In this document: in pieces, positions 35,924 to 44,069 of the stretch
Layout of the letters: each line of letters opens with the position of its first letter
How positions within the stretch are numbered: the first letter of the stretch is position 1
Assembly (NCBI RefSeq): GCF_026735165.1
Contig: NZ_JAPQES010000004.1
Coordinates: 248,001-312,000 of the forward strand
Source: Clostridium ganghwense
Lineage (GTDB): Bacteria; Bacillota; Clostridia; Clostridiales; Clostridiaceae
Length of the DNA: 64,000 nucleotides
Reading direction: 5' to 3'
Program-made: the position numbers and the translations under genes
Notes under the pieces: model-generated
The model's database searches: none
Told to the model about the DNA's origin: nothing
The model's input: only the letters and a program-made list of their open reading frames with translations

Positions 35924-36418
35924 CTACTTGTATTCTTCTAATATTTTTATTACATCATCTGGGGTTACTTTTCCATAAACTCTATCATCTATCATCATTA
36001 CAGGAGCAAGTCCACAACTTCCAAGACATCTAGCAGCCTCTAATGTAAATTTACCGTCTTTAGTTGTCTTTCCAACTTCAATTCCCAATATTGAATTCAA
36101 CTTTTCAACAATACTCTGTGATCCCTTTACATAACAAGCTGTTCCCATACAAACTCTTATAACATGCTTTCCTTTTGGTTCTAGAGTAAACAACGAATAA
36201 AAAGTTGCCACTCCATAAATCTCAGACATTGAAATTTTCAACTCCTTAGAAACTAAATGAAGAGCTTCTTCTGGAAGATATCCATATAACTCTTGAATTT
36301 GATGTAATATAGGTATTAATGCTCCTTTTACCTCCTTGTGTTCTTCAATTATTTGTTGAGTTTTTTCTAATCTTTCATCTCTTTCATTGCAGTCACAACA
36401 GCATTGCTTTTCTTTCAA
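35924..36418 (-). CDS. hydC: Hydrogenase subunit HydC (NuoE-like)
   Basis: A 164-residue NuoE-type protein with a thioredoxin-fold [2Fe-2S] site: CMGTACYVKGSQ and CLGSCGLAPVMM give the four ligands. The helical N-terminal half has the usual LIPILHQIQELYGYLP and ATFYSLF. An extra CCCDC cluster at residues 6-10 is unusual and could be a metal site or fortuitous. First gene of the hyd operon. Confidence 0.92.
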   Translation of the reverse strand: MKEKQCCCDCNERDERLEKTQQIIEEHKEVKGALIPILHQIQELYGYLPEEALHLVSKELKISMSEIYGVATFYSLFTLEPKGKHVIRVCMGTACYVKGSQSIVEKLNSILGIEVGKTTKDGKFTLEAARCLGSCGLAPVMMIDDRVYGKVTPDDVIKILEEYK

Positions 36419-36927
36419 ACTAAAACCCCCTACCCAAATATAATTTATTAATTAATATACTGATAACCAATTTGATTTTGAAAATTCAAAATTTTATCTT
36501 TATTCTTATTTAATAATTATAATACAAAGTTGCCCCAAATGTAATATTGTAGTAATTTTAACATAGTTATACAGTAAAACTAACCATTTTTTTCATTTTT
36601 CACTTACTTGATTTCTTTAAACACCCTATTGAGTATGAATTTTATGATATAGTTTAATAATTAACTAACAATAAATATTTTTTTATATCTTTTTAAAGAA
36701 AAATCTTACAGTATTTTAATGTTTTCTGTAAATAAATTACATTTATCGTATTTCTTTTCTTTATTTTCTTTAGTATTTGTCGAAAGATTTTTGCATTTTT
36801 TTCTTACCCCTTATAAACATAAAATAAATTTAATATTTTAAATTTATGCCTGATTAATAATAAATATTAATTTCCATAAAAAAAGAGACTATTTTAGTTC
36901 CAAATAGTCTCCATAAAATTAAATTTA
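36419..36927. other. Intergenic region upstream of the hyd operon, 509 bp
   Basis: Very AT-rich. TTTTGAA-AA-TTCAAAA at 36476-36491 and ATAAATTTAA-N4-TTAAATTTAT at 36824-36847 are inverted repeats; TATAAT occurs near 36520 on the minus strand but I cannot find a convincing -35 for it. No gene seen. Confidence 0.5.
36878..36911 (-). terminator. Terminator of the repeat-protein gene
   Basis: GAGACTATTT (36885-36894) pairs with AAATAGTCTC (36902-36911), then a run of seven T on the minus strand. Confidence 0.9.
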
Positions 36928-38178
36928 TTATTTTGTTTCACTTACAACAACTTTTTCCGCAAAACCTTGAGCTGGTAAGCTTCTTGTAAGTTTTGGTCCA
37001 TAATAAGCTTTTACTTCAGTACCTTTTTTCAAATCTTCTATAGTTAGCTTTTTGCCTTCTTCATTTACTATCTTTGTATCCTTTTTTACATGAAGAATTA
37101 TTTCATCCATGCCGCCTTTTTCTAACTTTTTACCTTTTATATGAATCATACTGCTGTTTTTACCGCCTTTTATTTCTAAAATCTTTCCTTCTGTACCCAT
37201 TAAATTATCTTCTTGTACTATAATAATTTTTTTAGCACTACTCATTGCTGGTAAACTACAAGTAACAGCTGGTCCATAATAGCCTTTAACTTTAGTACCC
37301 TCTTTTAAGTCCTTTATAGATAATTTTTCTCCTTTTTGATTTACTATCTCTGTTTTTTCGCTTACATTAAGTACAATTTCATCTAAACCTACATTATCTA
37401 ATCTTTTACCTTTCACATGAACTGCAATATTATTTTTACTATCTCTTACATTTAGAATTTCACCTGATGTAACACAAAGGTCTTCGTGTTGTATTACAAT
37501 TATCTTTTTTGCAGTACTCATTGCAGGTATACTTAAAGTCACTGCTGGGCCATAAAAAGCTTTAACTTTCACACCTTCTTTTAAATCTTCTAAAGATACC
37601 TTTTCACCTATTTCATTTACTATCTCTGTTTTTTCACTTATATTAAGTATAATTTCATCTAAACCTGCATTATAGGATTTATCACCTTTTACATGAACCG
37701 AAATATTGTTTTTATTATTACTTACATTTAAAATTTTACCTAATGTAGTGCAAAACTCTTCTTCCTGCATTACAATTATCTTTTTTGCAGTACTTATTGG
37801 CGGTAAACTAAATGTAGCAGCAGGTCCATAATAAGCTTTAACTTTAATACCATCTTTTAAATCTTTTATATCTAATTTTTTTCCTTCTTGATTTACTATT
37901 TCAGTTTTCTTATCAATAACAAGCTTAACTTCAGTATTAACTCCACTGCCTTTTACAAGAGCCATAATTCCACCTTTTGACTCTGAAATGTTGGTAATTT
38001 TACCTTCAATTTCTATAGGTGCTAATTTATCTTTTTGTGAATTAGATGGTTTACTAAGCTCTTTATCCACTTTAGATTCCACCTTAGTTTTAGTGACTGT
38101 ATTAGACATATTAACTGCTCCTGAAGTAGCAGATGGTGCCGTAATAGTAAGTAATAACATTAACGCAATTTTACTCAT
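36928..38178 (-). CDS. Secreted protein of four tandem repeats
   Basis: A 416-residue protein with a short N-terminal signal (about residues 1-21) and a Lys/Ser-rich linker (22-55). The rest is four copies of one domain at about 59-136, 147-228, 239-321 and 331-412 (period near 92 residues). Each copy contains GKI-hydrophobic strand, a VHVKG-like strand, a KTEIVN turn, SIKDLKEG, VKAYYGPAVT and the end SLPAMSTAKKIIV. No catalytic motif is seen. The repeats likely make an extended beta-rich surface protein; I do not recognise a named family. AAGGAGAAAG precedes the ATG. Confidence 0.75.
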   Translation of the reverse strand: MSKIALMLLLTITAPSATSGAVNMSNTVTKTKVESKVDKELSKPSNSQKDKLAPIEIEGKITNISESKGGIMALVKGSGVNTEVKLVIDKKTEIVNQEGKKLDIKDLKDGIKVKAYYGPAATFSLPPISTAKKIIVMQEEEFCTTLGKILNVSNNKNNISVHVKGDKSYNAGLDEIILNISEKTEIVNEIGEKVSLEDLKEGVKVKAFYGPAVTLSIPAMSTAKKIIVIQHEDLCVTSGEILNVRDSKNNIAVHVKGKRLDNVGLDEIVLNVSEKTEIVNQKGEKLSIKDLKEGTKVKGYYGPAVTCSLPAMSSAKKIIIVQEDNLMGTEGKILEIKGGKNSSMIHIKGKKLEKGGMDEIILHVKKDTKIVNEEGKKLTIEDLKKGTEVKAYYGPKLTRSLPAQGFAEKVVVSETK

Positions 38179-38330
38179 AATCTTTCTCCTTTTTTAATTA
38201 ATTTTTTTATCAAATAAAATTAGAATTCTAATCTTCATCATTACTAAATTTGTCTTTATTAATTGACGTCATATATACATACGAAGCAAAAATTTAAAAG
38301 TTCGATATTAAATAAATAATTTATATATAG

Positions 38331-38374
38331 AAAGACCATGAAGGTAGAATATTATTTCTAACTTCATGGTCTTT
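38331..38374 (-). terminator. Terminator of the HPr-like gene
   Basis: Long stem 38331-38349 with 38356-38374 (AAAGACCATGAAG..), one mismatch; T content after it is modest. Confidence 0.7.
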
Positions 38375-38426
38375 ACTAAAAGTTATACATTTAAAATTTA
38401 TATATCTAATTAAATCTTATTAATAC

Positions 38427-38690
38427 TTATATCCCAAAATCACTTTCAATAAGTTTCTTCATTTCTTCAATTGCTTGTAATTCATCATAACCTTCTGCTA
38501 CTAATAACAGTTCATCACCATGTACTAAATTCATACTTAATATATCAGTTGAAACACAAGCATTACAATAATCAGTACTTTTAAACATACTTATTCTTGC
38601 CTCAAATTCTCTAGCTACTTTTGTAATCATAGTAGCTGGAATTGCATGAATACCTGTTTTATTATTAATTTTAACATAATTTTGAATCAT
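38427..38690 (-). CDS. Divergent HPr-like phosphocarrier protein
   Basis: An 87-residue HPr fold protein. The active-site His15 is present (KTGIHAIPATMI) but Arg17 of the canonical HARPA is Ile, and the Ser46 region reads CVSTDILSM instead of AKSILGLMSL, so Ser46 itself may be kept. PTS neighbours are absent. It may be a paralogue that no longer serves the general PTS, or a regulatory HPr. AGGAGG precedes the ATG; it stands alone, with a terminator behind it. Confidence 0.8.
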   Translation of the reverse strand: MIQNYVKINNKTGIHAIPATMITKVAREFEARISMFKSTDYCNACVSTDILSMNLVHGDELLLVAEGYDELQAIEEMKKLIESDFGI

Positions 38691-39139
38691 TTTTATTGCC
38701 TCCTATATATCTTAATTACCACTATACTTTTAACTATATTTATTGATTATATATGTATTTATCTATTCTATTAATTATAATATTGTATTGTTAGTCTCAT
38801 ATAATGTAACACATTATTTTATTGTGTTACTCTTTTTATGTTACAATTAGTATTTTACCAAATATTTATTATTATTTGCAATAATAATTTCTAAATTTAT
38901 ATAATATTTATCACTTTTAACATATTCTTTACATTTCACAAAAAATATTATTATATTTTTAAGTAAAAAATATACTCCATTTTTCATAAATTTCTAATTA
39001 ATTTTAACTTTTACCATTAAGTATGATCTAGCTTTACTGGACACTCCAAAATAAAAAAGAAGCTACAGGCCTCTTCCCATAACTTCTTTACCATTATAAA
39101 TAATATTGAAAATTATCTGCATTCATTATATATTTTTTA
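38691..39139. other. Intergenic region, 449 bp
   Basis: AT-rich. GTAACACA-N9-TGTGTTAC (38806-38830) is an 8-bp inverted repeat upstream of the HPr-like gene. At 39056-39089 AAAGAAG/CTTCTTT with A/T tails may terminate the KAS III-like gene. No gene seen. Confidence 0.5.
39056..39089 (-). terminator. Probable terminator of the KAS III-like gene
   Basis: AAAGAAG (39056-39062) pairs with CTTCTTT (39083-39089) around a 20-base partly paired loop; T run on the minus strand. Confidence 0.6.
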
Positions 39140-40156
39140 TTAAAATTGATATAATACTGTCATTATTTCAAATCCTATAGCTTCTCCACAAAATATTACT
39201 TTAGAACCTTCTTTGATTTTTCCTGTCTTCATAGCTTCATATAAAGCGAAGAAAGGACTTGAATTACCTGTATATCCATATTTTTCACATACAAATGTAT
39301 ATTTATCTTCTGAAAATTCTACATCTAAGTTTTCAAGGGTTTCTTTAATTTCTTCTTTATCAAACTGACTGAATATGAAATGGTCTATTTCGCTTATACT
39401 TATATCAGTTTCTTCTAATAATTGTTTCACCTTACCTGTCCATATTTTTGCAAAAAAGTCTACATCATGTGGAACAAACTCAAACAACTTATCTTCTTCA
39501 GACACATCTGCCTTATGTATTTTTGAGTGACCACATTTAGGGTATCTAACTTTATCATTAAGTGATGAATCAGTATAATGAATAGAATCAATAAATCCTC
39601 TTATTTCATCACTTTCTTCTCTTTCTAAAATAACAGCTCCACTTCCATCACCAAATAGCGGATAAGTTATATTATCTGTCTTTTTAGTTATAAAACTTAA
39701 ATAAATACTACCAACTATTAAAGCATGTTTCACTCTCTTATTTGTTTTCATAAATCTTGATACAGTATCCGCGCCCATTAGCATACCAAGACAATTACAG
39801 TTCATATCATATACAACATTAGCATTTTTAGCTCCTATTCTTTCCCTTAATACCATAGCAGTAGTAGGGCAAGTATATTCAGGTGTTTCAGAAACAAAAA
39901 CTATCATATCTAAATCTTCAGGAGCAATTCCTGCTGACTCTAATGCCTTTTTAGATGATTCTATACCCATAGTCAAAGCATTTTCATGATCATTATTTAT
40001 CAAATAATGATTTTTACGCCCTAACTTTTTCATTAATCCTTCACATTCCAAACCTAATTTTTCGAAATGTTCTATAAAATATGAGTTATTAAATGCACTC
40101 TCCGGATGATATATATTGCACCCTTTTATTATTACGTTTACATTTATGTTTTCCAT
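39140..40156 (-). CDS. 3-oxoacyl-ACP synthase III-like enzyme with altered triad
   Basis: A 338-residue thiolase-fold protein of the KAS III/FabH group. The nucleophile loop is YDMNCNCLGMLMG (Cys122), and the late GYTGNSSPFFAL supplies the Asn. However, where FabH has HQAN with its catalytic His, this protein reads FSQFDKEE, so His is replaced by Ser. It is therefore unlikely to be the housekeeping FabH. The ATG at 40156 has AAGGAG eight bases before it; an ATG two codons upstream is too close. It lies 27 bases after the decarboxylase gene, in one operon. Confidence 0.8.
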   Translation of the reverse strand: MENINVNVIIKGCNIYHPESAFNNSYFIEHFEKLGLECEGLMKKLGRKNHYLINNDHENALTMGIESSKKALESAGIAPEDLDMIVFVSETPEYTCPTTAMVLRERIGAKNANVVYDMNCNCLGMLMGADTVSRFMKTNKRVKHALIVGSIYLSFITKKTDNITYPLFGDGSGAVILEREESDEIRGFIDSIHYTDSSLNDKVRYPKCGHSKIHKADVSEEDKLFEFVPHDVDFFAKIWTGKVKQLLEETDISISEIDHFIFSQFDKEEIKETLENLDVEFSEDKYTFVCEKYGYTGNSSPFFALYEAMKTGKIKEGSKVIFCGEAIGFEIMTVLYQF

Positions 40157-40183
40157 ATTCATTACTCCTTTTAAACTTCAACT

Positions 40184-41641
40184 TTACTCACTTTTTACTA
40201 CTTTTAAATGATTTAAATTTGAATCTGAGCAACCGTGTAGAACACTATTATTTGCTTTTAACACTTTTAAATAATCTATAATTTCTTCAGTAATTATTTC
40301 CCCTGTAGTAACTATAGGTATTCCTGGTGGATACGGAATAATAGTTTCTCCACTAATACACCCTACGCATTCTTCTAATTTTAATAAATATTTTTCACTC
40401 TGATAGGCTTGTCTTGGAGTAATTGCTACTTTAGGATTATTTAAAGCTGTTAAATTAACATTTATTTTTTCATCTTTTTTATATCTAAATATAATATCTT
40501 TAAAAGCCTCTATCAAAGCTATAATGTCTTCCTTGATATTTCCTATTCCAAGATATACCATAATATTGTACATATCTCCCATAATAACTTGAATATTATA
40601 TTCATTCATTAAAAGATCATGGACTTCAAAACCTGTAAGTCCTAATCCTTTAACACATATACCTAGTTTAGTTTCATCAAGTGCAACTACTCCTGGAGTA
40701 CCAATTAACTCTTCTCCATAAGCATATAATTCATCTAGTTTATTTATCTCTTTTCTAGCAAATCTAGCTAATTCTAGTGCATTAGTAAGTATTTCTTCTC
40801 CTTTTGTTGCTAACTGCTTTCTAGCTATATCTAAACTTGCTAGAAGAAGAAACGATGCACTTGTAGAATTCATCATATTAAGAGTAGCTTGTACTTTTTG
40901 TGAAGATATTCTATTGCCCTTTAAGAACAATATTGAACTTTGAGTTAAAGAACCTCCTGTTTTATGCATACTATTTGCACACATATCAGCTCCTGCAACC
41001 ATTGCAGAAGTAGGTAATTCTTCATGAAAATTCAAATGTGCTCCATGAGCTTCATCGACTAAGACCGCAATATTATTTTCATGTGCTATTTTTACTATTT
41101 CTTTTAAATCTGAAGCTGCACCATAAAATGTTGGATTATTAATTAATACTGCCTTTGCATCTGGATGTTCTTTTATAGCTTTTTTTATTTCTTCTACTGT
41201 AATACCCATAGCAATTCCTAAATCTTGATTAATTTCAGGTTGAATATAAATAGGCATAGCACCACTTAAAATTAATCCAGCAACTGCTGATTTATGTACA
41301 TTTCTCGCTAAAATAATTTTGTCATTTTCCTTACAAACACTCATAATCATGGCCATAATTCCTGATGAAGTACCATTGATTAAAAAAAAGGCTCGATCAG
41401 CATTATAAGCTTTTGCTGCTAAATCTTGTGCTTCTTTTATTATTCCTGTAGGATTGGGAAATCTATCAAGACTTTTTATGTTTTCATGAACATCTAACTG
41501 TAAAACTCTTTTCCCATAATATTCTGACATTTCTGGAAGACCGACTCCATATTTATGTCCAGGTATTCCAAACAACACTACTTGCTTGCTATGTACTTCT
41601 TTTACTGCATCAAAAAGCGGTGTTTTGCTTTGTTCTGTCAT
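40184..41641 (-). CDS. PLP-dependent Orn/Lys/Arg decarboxylase
   Basis: A 485-residue decarboxylase of the Bacillus SpeA type (short class I, without wing domain). LFGIPGHKYGVGLP, VHKSAVAGLILSGA, DEAHGAHLNF and the PLP-lysine segment SMHKTGGSLTQSS are all present; the C-terminal domain ends with PPGIPIVTTGEII. It would form agmatine, cadaverine or putrescine; substrate not decided by sequence. GGAGGGG precedes the ATG at 41641. Expression probably from the promoter at 41713-41741 with direct repeats. Confidence 0.92.
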   Translation of the reverse strand: MTEQSKTPLFDAVKEVHSKQVVLFGIPGHKYGVGLPEMSEYYGKRVLQLDVHENIKSLDRFPNPTGIIKEAQDLAAKAYNADRAFFLINGTSSGIMAMIMSVCKENDKIILARNVHKSAVAGLILSGAMPIYIQPEINQDLGIAMGITVEEIKKAIKEHPDAKAVLINNPTFYGAASDLKEIVKIAHENNIAVLVDEAHGAHLNFHEELPTSAMVAGADMCANSMHKTGGSLTQSSILFLKGNRISSQKVQATLNMMNSTSASFLLLASLDIARKQLATKGEEILTNALELARFARKEINKLDELYAYGEELIGTPGVVALDETKLGICVKGLGLTGFEVHDLLMNEYNIQVIMGDMYNIMVYLGIGNIKEDIIALIEAFKDIIFRYKKDEKINVNLTALNNPKVAITPRQAYQSEKYLLKLEECVGCISGETIIPYPPGIPIVTTGEIITEEIIDYLKVLKANNSVLHGCSDSNLNHLKVVKSE

Positions 41642-41699
41642 AACATTCCCCTCCATTGTCTTTGTTTGTAATTTACTTTTATAATTTTACTCATATCAA

Positions 41700-41741
41700 C
41701 ATCATTGTAATTAGAATATCATCATTGTAAATTTTAGTCAA
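41700..41741 (-). promoter_or_regulatory. Promoter of the decarboxylase operon with direct repeats
   Basis: Minus strand TTGACT (41736-41741) and TATTCT (41713-41718), spacer 17 bp. TTACAATGATG occurs twice, 20 bp apart (41700-41710 and 41720-41730 as its complement), flanking the -10 box. Confidence 0.6.
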
Positions 41742-41834
41742 TATTTATATATATTTGTCTTTATTTGTATTATATTTCTTAAAATGTAGTTTTATAGTGA
41801 AGAATGGTTTTTCTATATAAATCTCACTAAAAAA

Positions 41835-41891
41835 ATAAAAAGTTATGGATAAAATAAGGATTTATACCCTATTTTATCCATGACTTTTTAT
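41835..41891 (-). terminator. Terminator of the GIY-YIG gene, overlapping its end
   Basis: 22-bp arms 41835-41856 and 41870-41891 with one mismatch; A/T runs are in the arms. It includes the stop codon. Confidence 0.85.
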
Positions 41892-42131
41892 TAATTTATC
41901 TTTTTCTTTTCTACTCATCTGTTTTATCTCATATTCTCTTTTCATAGCTTCACTTTTATGATTAAAATTTTTAAAATATATTAATTTAACAGGACGCCTA
42001 CCCCTTGTATATTTTGCACCATTACCACTATTATGAGCATTTATTCTTTTTTCTAAATTATTTGTCCATCCTGTATAATAAGTTTTATCACTACATTCTA
42101 CGATATAAACATAGTTCTTCTTCATTTGCAT
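41874..42131 (-). CDS. GIY-YIG nuclease family protein (YhbQ/UPF0213 type)
   Basis: An 85-residue single GIY-YIG domain protein with YVYIVECSDKTYYTGWTN as the signature (here YVY..YTG), LEKRINAHNSGNGAKYTRGRRPV with the catalytic Arg region and the later EAMKREYEIKQM with Glu. Small stand-alone members act in DNA nicking or repair, biological role unsettled. A GGTGATATT site precedes the ATG. Stands between a strong terminator and the CMD-family gene. Confidence 0.88.
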   Translation of the reverse strand: MQMKKNYVYIVECSDKTYYTGWTNNLEKRINAHNSGNGAKYTRGRRPVKLIYFKNFNHKSEAMKREYEIKQMSRKEKDKLIKSHG

Positions 42132-42157
42132 AATATCACCATTTCTATTACATAAAT

Positions 42158-42475
42158 TTATTCATTATCATAAGCCTCTAATGCAATTGGAAGTGATGAA
42201 GTTACTGCATTACCTACTGCTGGTAACCCAACAAGTACAGCACTTATTATTTCTTCTCTACTAGCTCCATTTGCCTTCGCTTGTTTTACATGAAAAGTAA
42301 TACCACTCTCCAATCTAACTGCTGCAAGAACTGCTATATAAGCAAGTTCTTCTGTTTTCTTATCAAGAGCACTTACATTATCTAATTTCTGTACTACCTC
42401 CATCCAAGCCTTAGCATGTTCTGGAGCTTCTCTCATAAAAGTTTGAAATGCATTACTAACTAATGGTTTATTCAT
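42158..42475 (-). CDS. Carboxymuconolactone decarboxylase-fold protein lacking the redox cysteines
   Basis: A 105-residue helical AhpD/CMD-fold protein starting at ATG 42475 (AAAGGAG ten bases before). It keeps the family frame AYIAVLAAV and GASREEIISAVL, and His62, but the CxxC positions of AhpD read Leu55 and Gly58, so the peroxidase-type disulfide chemistry is lost. The gene follows the PadR regulator by about 41 bases and is probably its target. Role unknown. Confidence 0.78.
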   Translation of the reverse strand: MNKPLVSNAFQTFMREAPEHAKAWMEVVQKLDNVSALDKKTEELAYIAVLAAVRLESGITFHVKQAKANGASREEIISAVLVGLPAVGNAVTSSLPIALEAYDNE

Positions 42476-42516
42476 AATTATCAATCTCCTTTACATAATA
42501 TTAAATGATAAAATAG

Positions 42517-43047
42517 TTATTCATAAAAATTTTCATTTATAAACTTTTCAATCCAGTCCATTTCAGTATCTATAAACAATATTGGTCTTTCAAATAATGA
42601 TTTTATATGAGGTCTTTTATATGCTGTAGGATGCTGATTATATTTTTTAAGTACAAATTCTCTTCTTTTAATTAAATTTTCTTTATGTTGTATCAAAGCA
42701 TTATATAGTTCTTCCTTTGACAATAAATACGAAAAAGCCATTCCTATATCAAATTCACTACAATTAAGTTTAAATTCACTTAACATCTTTATAATTTCTT
42801 TTCTAACTAATTCTTTTGTTTCATCTTTTATAAAATAAACTTTCCTTTTAGGGGAGCCATACTCTTTTTCATATCTTGAATCTATAAACCCTTTCTTTTC
42901 AAGCTTATTTAAAGAATTATAAATTGAAGAAAAACCTATGTCAGTCCATTCTCTCATATTCCTTTTTTCTATAATTGACTCAATTTCATATGCATAATAA
43001 TCTTTTTCATACAAAAGCGATAAAAGAATTATTTCAATCTGTGTCAT
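42517..43047 (-). CDS. PadR-family transcriptional regulator
   Basis: A 176-residue PadR regulator: winged-helix N-terminal domain (LSLLYEKDYYAYEIESIIE, SSIYNSLNKLEKKGFIDS, RKVYFIKDETKEL) and a helical C-terminal dimer domain (about 95-176). AGGAGG precedes the ATG. A palindrome covers its own -10 box, so it very likely represses itself and the downstream CMD-fold gene. Ligand unknown. Confidence 0.9.
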   Translation of the reverse strand: MTQIEIILLSLLYEKDYYAYEIESIIEKRNMREWTDIGFSSIYNSLNKLEKKGFIDSRYEKEYGSPKRKVYFIKDETKELVRKEIIKMLSEFKLNCSEFDIGMAFSYLLSKEELYNALIQHKENLIKRREFVLKKYNQHPTAYKRPHIKSLFERPILFIDTEMDWIEKFINENFYE

Positions 43048-43061
43048 AATATTCCTCCTAC

Positions 43062-43103
43062 CTATTCTAATAATAGAATAGCACTTTATAAGCTATTTGT
43101 AAA
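43062..43103 (-). promoter_or_regulatory. padR promoter and palindromic operator
   Basis: Minus strand TTTACA (43098-43103) and TATTCT (43075-43080), spacer 17 bp. Perfect inverted repeat CTATTCTA-N4-TAGAATAG at 43062-43081 covers the -10 box. Confidence 0.7.
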
Positions 43104-43130
43104 TAACTTACTTTATTATCTCAAAACAAA

Positions 43131-43159
43131 TTAAAAACCACTGTTTTACACAGTGGTTT
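43131..43159 (-). terminator. Terminator of the DUF89 gene
   Basis: AAACCACTG (43135-43143) pairs with CAGTGGTTT (43151-43159); overlaps the stop codon, T run on the minus strand. Confidence 0.85.
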
Positions 43160-44042
43160 CTATAAGTTCATTATACTGTTCTTCATTCATGAAGATACCT
43201 TGAAATTTTTCACATTTAAGTTTTTTAGTAAACATATCACATTTGCATAAAAATAAATAATATATATTTTTACCACATCCACTTAATGTTTCAAAATTTC
43301 CCTGTCCCTTAGATATAATTATATCGGCTTTATCAATATAACTTTTGCTTTCTTCATTAATTTCTAAAAGATCCGTACCTGCGATATCAGTACCATTATT
43401 AACTATTCTTGCATACTTATCTAAGCCAACATAATAAGCATCTTCTTCTGTGGCATCATTGTATACTGGTTGTCCTCTTGTAATTAATGTAATCTTTATA
43501 TTAGGATATTTCTCTCTTATTTCTTTAATAAATATCTTATCAAAAACTATTTCACCTGTATTATCAGATATATATACTAATTCTTTTCCATTTTCTAATT
43601 CTTCTTTAAATCTACAGTATAAAGTTTCGTCTATCTCTTGTTTTAAAGTAGATTCTATTACTTCATCAAGCATATTATCCTTTATACTATCTAGTGCACC
43701 AAAATCTATTATGTTTCCAGCCATAGCATATTTTAAAGCATCTAAAAATCTATCATTAGCTAAATCAAGTTTTTCTTTCAATTGTTTTTCCATTTTCATT
43801 GCTAAATCATTGAAATATTTCTTTTCTTTTAAATATATATCATCAATATTTACTTCACTCTTTAAAATTCTTAAAATTTTAGAACTTATTGTAGGTGAAC
43901 TCACATAATATTCTGTATTAATTATTTCAGTTAATGCCTTTTTCATAAAATTATACTTCTTTTCTTTATCAGCAAAATATGTATTTGCTAAATTGTCAAT
44001 CTTATTTACTATACATGCTATACAATCCACATGTGAATTCAT
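43146..44042 (-). CDS. DUF89 (ARMT1-like) protein
   Basis: A 298-residue DUF89 protein. It has the Cys-rich N-terminal CIACIVNKIDN, the GNIIDFG segment, the metal-binding SDNTGEIVFDK and a C-terminal GQGNFETLSG, all characteristic of the family. DUF89 members are metal-dependent phosphatases acting on phosphorylated metabolites in repair of damaged cofactors or sugars. Partner substrate unknown; AAAGGATAGAG lies before the ATG. Confidence 0.87.
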   Translation of the reverse strand: MNSHVDCIACIVNKIDNLANTYFADKEKKYNFMKKALTEIINTEYYVSSPTISSKILRILKSEVNIDDIYLKEKKYFNDLAMKMEKQLKEKLDLANDRFLDALKYAMAGNIIDFGALDSIKDNMLDEVIESTLKQEIDETLYCRFKEELENGKELVYISDNTGEIVFDKIFIKEIREKYPNIKITLITRGQPVYNDATEEDAYYVGLDKYARIVNNGTDIAGTDLLEINEESKSYIDKADIIISKGQGNFETLSGCGKNIYYLFLCKCDMFTKKLKCEKFQGIFMNEEQYNELIETTV

Positions 44043-44069
44043 TTAACTCTATCCTTTCACCCTTTAAAA

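Noticed and set aside
36476-36491. TTTTGAA-AA-TTCAAAA as a CodY box upstream of hydC
   Set aside because: It lacks the central CWG of the CodY consensus and such AT-rich repeats are expected by chance here.
38806-38830. GTAACACA inverted repeat as a terminator
   Set aside because: No plus-strand gene ends near it, and the minus strand lacks a T run; left as a possible operator only.
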